Positions 60,225-64,000 of a stretch of DNA of 64,000 nucleotides are shown here, piece after piece; positions within the stretch are counted from its first letter, which is position 1; each line of letters opens with the position of its first letter. The DNA lies in NCBI GenBank assembly GCA_021848465.1, contig JAJZUP010000002.1, forward strand, positions 124,001 through 188,000. Reading direction: 5' to 3'. This DNA is from Pseudomonadota bacterium (lineage in GTDB: Bacteria; Pseudomonadota; Gammaproteobacteria; Burkholderiales; Gallionellaceae). Made by a program: the position numbers and the translations under genes. The notes under the pieces were generated by a model. It was not told where the DNA came from, ran no database searches, and saw nothing but the letters and a program-made list of their open reading frames with translations.

Positions 60225-61343
60225 TTACTCCAGCCGCTTGTGCACGTTGCGCCAGGTCAGGCCGAGGAAGATGGTGGCGAGCAGCATCAGCGCCAGTGCA
60301 TTCGGCACGATCACGCCCCAATCGTTACCGGCGAGGAATACGGTTTGCAGGATCGCGATGTAATAGCGCGCCGCCACCACATGCGTGATGAGCTGCACCA
60401 CGCCGGGCATGCTGCCGATGTCGAACAGGAAACCGGACAGCAGGAAGGCCGGCAGGAACGTGGCAATCAGCGCCACCAGCCCGGCCACGAACTGGCTGCG
60501 CGCCACGGTGGAGATCAGCAGCCCCATGCCGAGCGCGGTCACCAGGAACAGCGCTGACGCCAGCACCAGTACCAGCAGCGAACCGCGCAGCGGCACGCCG
60601 AACAGGAACAGCGCCATGCTCACTGACAGCGCCAGCCCGCCCATGCCGAGGATGAAATACGGCAGCAGCTTGCCCACGATCACCTCCTGCATTGACAGCG
60701 GGGTGACCAGAAGCGCCTCCATCGTGCCGCGCTCCCATTCGCGCGACATCACCATCGCGGTGAGCAGCGCGCCGATCAGGGTCATGATCACCGCCACCAG
60801 TCCCGGCACCAGGAAATTACGGCTGCGCAGCTCGCTGTTGAACCACACGCGCTGCTCCAGTTGTACCGGCACGGACAGCTTCTGCCCCTGCTGTTGCGCA
60901 TACTGTTGCAGCCAGACGCCCCACGCGCCCTGCACGTAGCCGGAAACGATGCGCGCGGTGTTCGCGTCCACGCCGTTGACGATCAACTGGATCGGCGCGC
61001 CGCCGGGGGCGCGCAACAGCCGCGCGAAATCCCGGCGCACCACCACGATTGCATTCACCCGCCCGGCCATCATGGCCTGCTCGGCCTCCCTGGTGCTGGA
61101 AAACAGTTGCGGCGCGAAATAGCGCGAGCGGTGAAACGAGGCGGTGAAGCCGGCCGTATCGGCATCCGGCTTTTCCACCACCACGGCCAGCGGCACATGC
61201 TCGGAATCGAGCGATACGCCATAGCCGAACAGCAGCAGCAGGAAGATCGGCATCACGAAAGCGATGACGATGCTGCTGGGGTCGCGCATGATCTGCAGGA
61301 ATTCCTTGCGCACCAGCCCGCGCAACCGCATCCGGCTGCTCAT
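60225..61343 (-). CDS. ABC-2 type exporter permease (YhhJ-like), first
   Basis: A 372-residue permease paralogous to the next gene: N-terminal helix (IVIAFVMPIFLLLLFGYGVS), periplasmic domain, and a membrane domain with SREWERGTMEALLVTPLSMQ and FLLSGFLFDIGSMPGVVQLI. ATG at 61343 overlaps the ATPase stop as ATGA, so I prefer it to a GTG-type start four codons earlier. The two permeases probably form a heterodimer (inference). Confidence 0.92.
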   Translation of the reverse strand: MSSRMRLRGLVRKEFLQIMRDPSSIVIAFVMPIFLLLLFGYGVSLDSEHVPLAVVVEKPDADTAGFTASFHRSRYFAPQLFSSTREAEQAMMAGRVNAIVVVRRDFARLLRAPGGAPIQLIVNGVDANTARIVSGYVQGAWGVWLQQYAQQQGQKLSVPVQLEQRVWFNSELRSRNFLVPGLVAVIMTLIGALLTAMVMSREWERGTMEALLVTPLSMQEVIVGKLLPYFILGMGGLALSVSMALFLFGVPLRGSLLVLVLASALFLVTALGMGLLISTVARSQFVAGLVALIATFLPAFLLSGFLFDIGSMPGVVQLITHVVAARYYIAILQTVFLAGNDWGVIVPNALALMLLATIFLGLTWRNVHKRLE

Positions 61344-63103
61344 GCCGCCTCCCACTGTTCGTGCGCGCGCACCAGCGCGACAAACGCATCTTCCATGGAA
61401 GGCTCCGGCAACTGTGCGGTGCGCGCCTGCTCCTTGATGCGGGCCGGCGTGCCGAGCGTGAGGATTTCGCCTGCCGCCAGGATGGCGATGCGGTCGCAGT
61501 ATTCCGCCTCTTCCATGAAGTGGGTCGTAACCATCACCGTTACGCCCTGCGCCGCCAGCGCATTGATCCGTGCCCAGAATTCGCGCCGCGCCAGCGGGTC
61601 AACGCCCGAGGTGGGCTCGTCGAGAAAAATGATTTCGGGCTCGTGCATCAGCGCGCAGGCCAGCGCGAGGCGCTGCTTGTAGCCAAGCGACAAGTCGCTG
61701 CTGACGAGGTCGGCCATTTCATGCAGCTCGAACTCCTGCAATGCCCAGGCCATGCGCTGCTGCGCGCGCGCGCCGGTCAGCCCGTAGACGCTGCTGAAGA
61801 AGCGCAGGTTTTCCGCCACGCTGAGGTTGCCGTACAGCGAAAACTTTTGCGACATGTAGCCGATGCGCGCCCGCGCCGCGGCGGCCGCATGGCGCAGGTC
61901 GGCACCGGCTACGCGCAGGCTGCCGCCGCTGGCCGGCAACAGGCCGCACAGCATGCGGAACGTGGTGGACTTGCCCGCGCCGTTCGCACCGAGCAGACCG
62001 AATACCTCGCCGCGCTGCACCGCAAAACTGATGTTGTTCACGGCGTAAAAATTGCCGAAGCGCCGTTGCAGCTGGTTCACTTCGATCACCGGTGCGGCGT
62101 CATCCATCTGCCGCGCCGGCCCGGTGACCGGGGCGGGCAGCGCCGCCTGCACCTGCTCTGAGCGCCCCTTGAGCAAGGCGACAAAGCAATCCTCGAAGCG
62201 CGGCGGCACCGGCTGCGCGGCAACCCCGGAAAATTGCGGCAGCATGGCGGCAAAGTCCGGCGGTTCTTCATCCTGCATGACCACCCGCACATGCTCGCCC
62301 TGAATCAAGGCATCCAGCACTCCCGGCGCGCGCGCAAGGTACGACTGCAAGGCGCGCTTTCCGGCTCCGACCGCAGTCACCTGGTAGCTGCGGCCGCGCA
62401 TCGTCGCGCGCAGCTCGGCAGGCGCGCCCTGCGCCAGCAGTTTGCCGTCGTGCAGCAGGATCACGTCATCGCAGCGCTCGGCCTCGTCCAGATAGGCGGT
62501 GCTGAGCAGCACGCTGGTGCCCTGCTCGCGCACGAGGCGATAGACGATGTCCCACAGCTCGCGCCGCGACAGCGGGTCCACCCCGACCGTGGGCTCGTCG
62601 AGCAGCAGCAGTGCCGGTTTGCGCACCAGCGCGCAGGCCAGGCCGAGCTTCTGCTTCATGCCGCCGGAAAGCTGGCCCGCCAGCCGCCCGGTGAACGGCG
62701 CCAGCCCGGCCATGTGCATCAGGTCGCGGAAATGCGCGGTACGCTCGGAATGCGGCACGCCTTGCAAATCGGCATACAGGTCAAAATTCTCCTGCACGGT
62801 CAGGTCTTCATACAGGCCGAAGCGCTGCGGCATGTAGCCGATGAGGCTCTGCACCTGCAACGACTGATGTGCAGCATCCAGCCCGAGCACGCCGATGCTG
62901 CCGCTGTCGGCCTCCAGCAGCCCGGCCGCCAGCCGCATCAACGTGGTCTTGCCGGCCGCGTCCGGCCCGACCAGGCCGGTGACGATGCCGGGACGCACCA
63001 AGAAACTGACATCGCGCAGGGCGGGGACTGTGCGCCCGGCAGTGTGGAAAGATTTGGAAACCTGGTGGACAGTCAGCGCCGTCGTGGATTCGGCTGTGCC
63101 CAT
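61340..63103 (-). CDS. Exporter ATPase with two nucleotide-binding domains (RbbA/YhiH-like N-terminal part)
   Basis: The 587 residues contain two ABC domains. NBD1 has Walker A GPDAAGKT (45-53 region), signature LSGGMKQKLGLACAL and LLLDEPTVGVDP. NBD2 has GANGAGKST, a degenerate signature LSLGYKQRLALACAL and IIFLDEPTSGVDP. Unlike RbbA there is no C-terminal permease; the permeases are separate genes. ATG at 63103 is chosen because it precedes the conserved domain and leaves a 7-base gap to the HlyD gene. Confidence 0.92.
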   Translation of the reverse strand: MGTAESTTALTVHQVSKSFHTAGRTVPALRDVSFLVRPGIVTGLVGPDAAGKTTLMRLAAGLLEADSGSIGVLGLDAAHQSLQVQSLIGYMPQRFGLYEDLTVQENFDLYADLQGVPHSERTAHFRDLMHMAGLAPFTGRLAGQLSGGMKQKLGLACALVRKPALLLLDEPTVGVDPLSRRELWDIVYRLVREQGTSVLLSTAYLDEAERCDDVILLHDGKLLAQGAPAELRATMRGRSYQVTAVGAGKRALQSYLARAPGVLDALIQGEHVRVVMQDEEPPDFAAMLPQFSGVAAQPVPPRFEDCFVALLKGRSEQVQAALPAPVTGPARQMDDAAPVIEVNQLQRRFGNFYAVNNISFAVQRGEVFGLLGANGAGKSTTFRMLCGLLPASGGSLRVAGADLRHAAAAARARIGYMSQKFSLYGNLSVAENLRFFSSVYGLTGARAQQRMAWALQEFELHEMADLVSSDLSLGYKQRLALACALMHEPEIIFLDEPTSGVDPLARREFWARINALAAQGVTVMVTTHFMEEAEYCDRIAILAAGEILTLGTPARIKEQARTAQLPEPSMEDAFVALVRAHEQWEAA

Positions 63104-63110
63104 GCGGACC

Positions 63111-63986
63111 TCAGGGATGGCAGTGGTTGTCGTCCGCAGCCGGCGGCTGGTCCAGCGCAATCGTGACCGTGGCGGGCATGCCGAGGCGCAGTTCGTTCTG
63201 CGGATTGCACACGAACACGCGCGCCTGGTACACCAGGCTGCTGCGGATTTCGGTGGTCTCCACGGCCTTGGGGGTGAATTCGGCGGTCGGCGAAATATAG
63301 CCGACCCAGGCCTGGTAATGCTTGCCGGGGTAGCTGTCGGTGCTGACTTCGGCGGCCATGCCCGGCTTGACCTGCCCGAGCTTGCTCTCCTGGATGTATA
63401 CGCGCACCCAGAGTGGATCGTTCAATGCCATCGTATACACCGGGCGCTGCGGGGATGCCATGTCGCCCACTTCAAGAATGCGCTGCTGGATCACGCCATC
63501 GTCCGGCGCATACAGCGACGTATCGGACAATGCCTTGTGCGCCACTTCCAGCGCTGCCTGCGCGGCCAGCAACGCGGCATGCGCCGCATCGGCCGCCGCG
63601 CGTGCATTGTCCACCTGCTGGTCGGAAATGAAGTGCTGCTCGGCCAGCCGCTTGAGGCGCTGGTAGTTGCCTGCGGCATTGTTGGCATTGATGCGCGCGA
63701 CATTCACTTCCGCCTCGGCCCGGTGCTCCTGCTCATGCAGCATGGTGGTATTCAGCGTTCCAAGCAACTGGCCTTTCCTGACCTGCTCGCCCTCATGCAC
63801 TCGCAGGTCGGCAATGCGCTCGGCTGCGTTGAAGGCAAGCTGCACCTGGCGGATGTCCACGTTGCCATACAGCGTCAGCGTATTTTCACCCTTGCCGTTA
63901 TGGCGGGAATACAGCCACGCCGAAGCACTGGCAAGTGCAACAACGCCAAGCAATACAAGCGCAATGAGGGGTTTGGCCGGTTTCAA
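63111..63986 (-). CDS. HlyD family membrane fusion protein of the ABC-2 exporter (5' end uncertain)
   Basis: Periplasmic adaptor that should connect the inner-membrane exporter to a TolC-like channel. The visible 291 residues have an N-terminal helix (LIALVLLGVVALASASAWLY), a biotinyl-lipoyl-like domain (GNVDIRQVQLAFNAAERI, VRKGQLLGTLNTT), a helical hairpin (about 85-150) and a beta-barrel domain (LYAPDDGVIQQRILEVGDMA). The first codon is TTG at 63986, with no clear RBS. The frame stays open to the window edge, so the true start could be outside. First gene seen of the operon. Confidence 0.88.
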   Translation of the reverse strand: MKPAKPLIALVLLGVVALASASAWLYSRHNGKGENTLTLYGNVDIRQVQLAFNAAERIADLRVHEGEQVRKGQLLGTLNTTMLHEQEHRAEAEVNVARINANNAAGNYQRLKRLAEQHFISDQQVDNARAAADAAHAALLAAQAALEVAHKALSDTSLYAPDDGVIQQRILEVGDMASPQRPVYTMALNDPLWVRVYIQESKLGQVKPGMAAEVSTDSYPGKHYQAWVGYISPTAEFTPKAVETTEIRSSLVYQARVFVCNPQNELRLGMPATVTIALDQPPAADDNHCHP

Positions 63987-64000
63987 GATCAGTGACGAAG

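Overview
The window is a gene-dense, GC-rich proteobacterial chromosome segment. The genes fit a betaproteobacterium, probably of the Nitrosomonadales type (Gallionella/Sideroxydans-like relatives). This is inferred from the long minus-strand run alaS, recX, recA, pncC, metZ, purF, cvpA, dedD, folC, accD, trpA, trpB, trpF, from MetZ-type methionine synthesis, and from the c-di-GMP and flagellar genes; no rRNA or other decisive marker is present. Apart from one tRNA gene, nearly everything is protein-coding.

Layout. 0-7 kb: the 3' part of a LysM murein transglycosylase gene, then a yejABEF-type peptide importer. 7-16.5 kb: a short flagellin with a sigma-28 promoter, an orphan GspE/PilB ATPase, rsgA, a small cytochrome c, an M48 protease, orn, a diguanylate cyclase with a periplasmic CxxCH motif, a GT-B-like protein and a YcgR/PilZ protein. 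16.6-20.7 kb: ilvE, a zinc-finger protein, waaF, algC-type phosphomannomutase and a lone receiver. 20.7-37 kb: the housekeeping run listed above, including a histidine kinase/receiver-TPR pair, a candidate SAM-II riboswitch before metZ and a palindromic operator inside the recA promoter. 37-40.6 kb: lemA, a GIDE-like membrane protein carrying an EF-hand, an Uup-type ABC-F protein and tRNA-Arg(CCT). 40.7-43.1 kb: a visibly AT-richer patch next to the tRNA with a PEGA-like lipoprotein, an overlapping unannotated frame and a DUF4105 protein. 43.1-47 kb: pgaD, pgaC and pgaB without pgaA. 47-53 kb: a DUF2252 protein, an unknown protein, alr, an LplT-like transporter and a CNNM/CorC-family protein. 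53.5-59 kb: a soluble chemoreceptor with duplicated PAS domains, cheW and a CHASE/PAS/GGDEF protein. 59-64 kb: an HlyD/RbbA/ABC-2 exporter operon that runs to the window edge.

A recurring theme is surface lifestyle controlled by c-di-GMP: two GGDEF proteins that both keep the inhibitory I-site, a YcgR flagellar brake, PgaC/PgaD exopolysaccharide synthesis, a flagellin and a sigma-28-driven chemoreceptor. The most unusual observations are a lipoprotein gene ending on the dnaX-type slippery heptamer A AAA AAG, opposite an open -1 frame that then couples by ATGA to the DUF4105 gene; two palindromic repeats lying in frame inside essential-type genes (yejE, folC); a diverged duplicate of the alaS 3' end; and a GAAC-N4-GTTC operator in the recA promoter.
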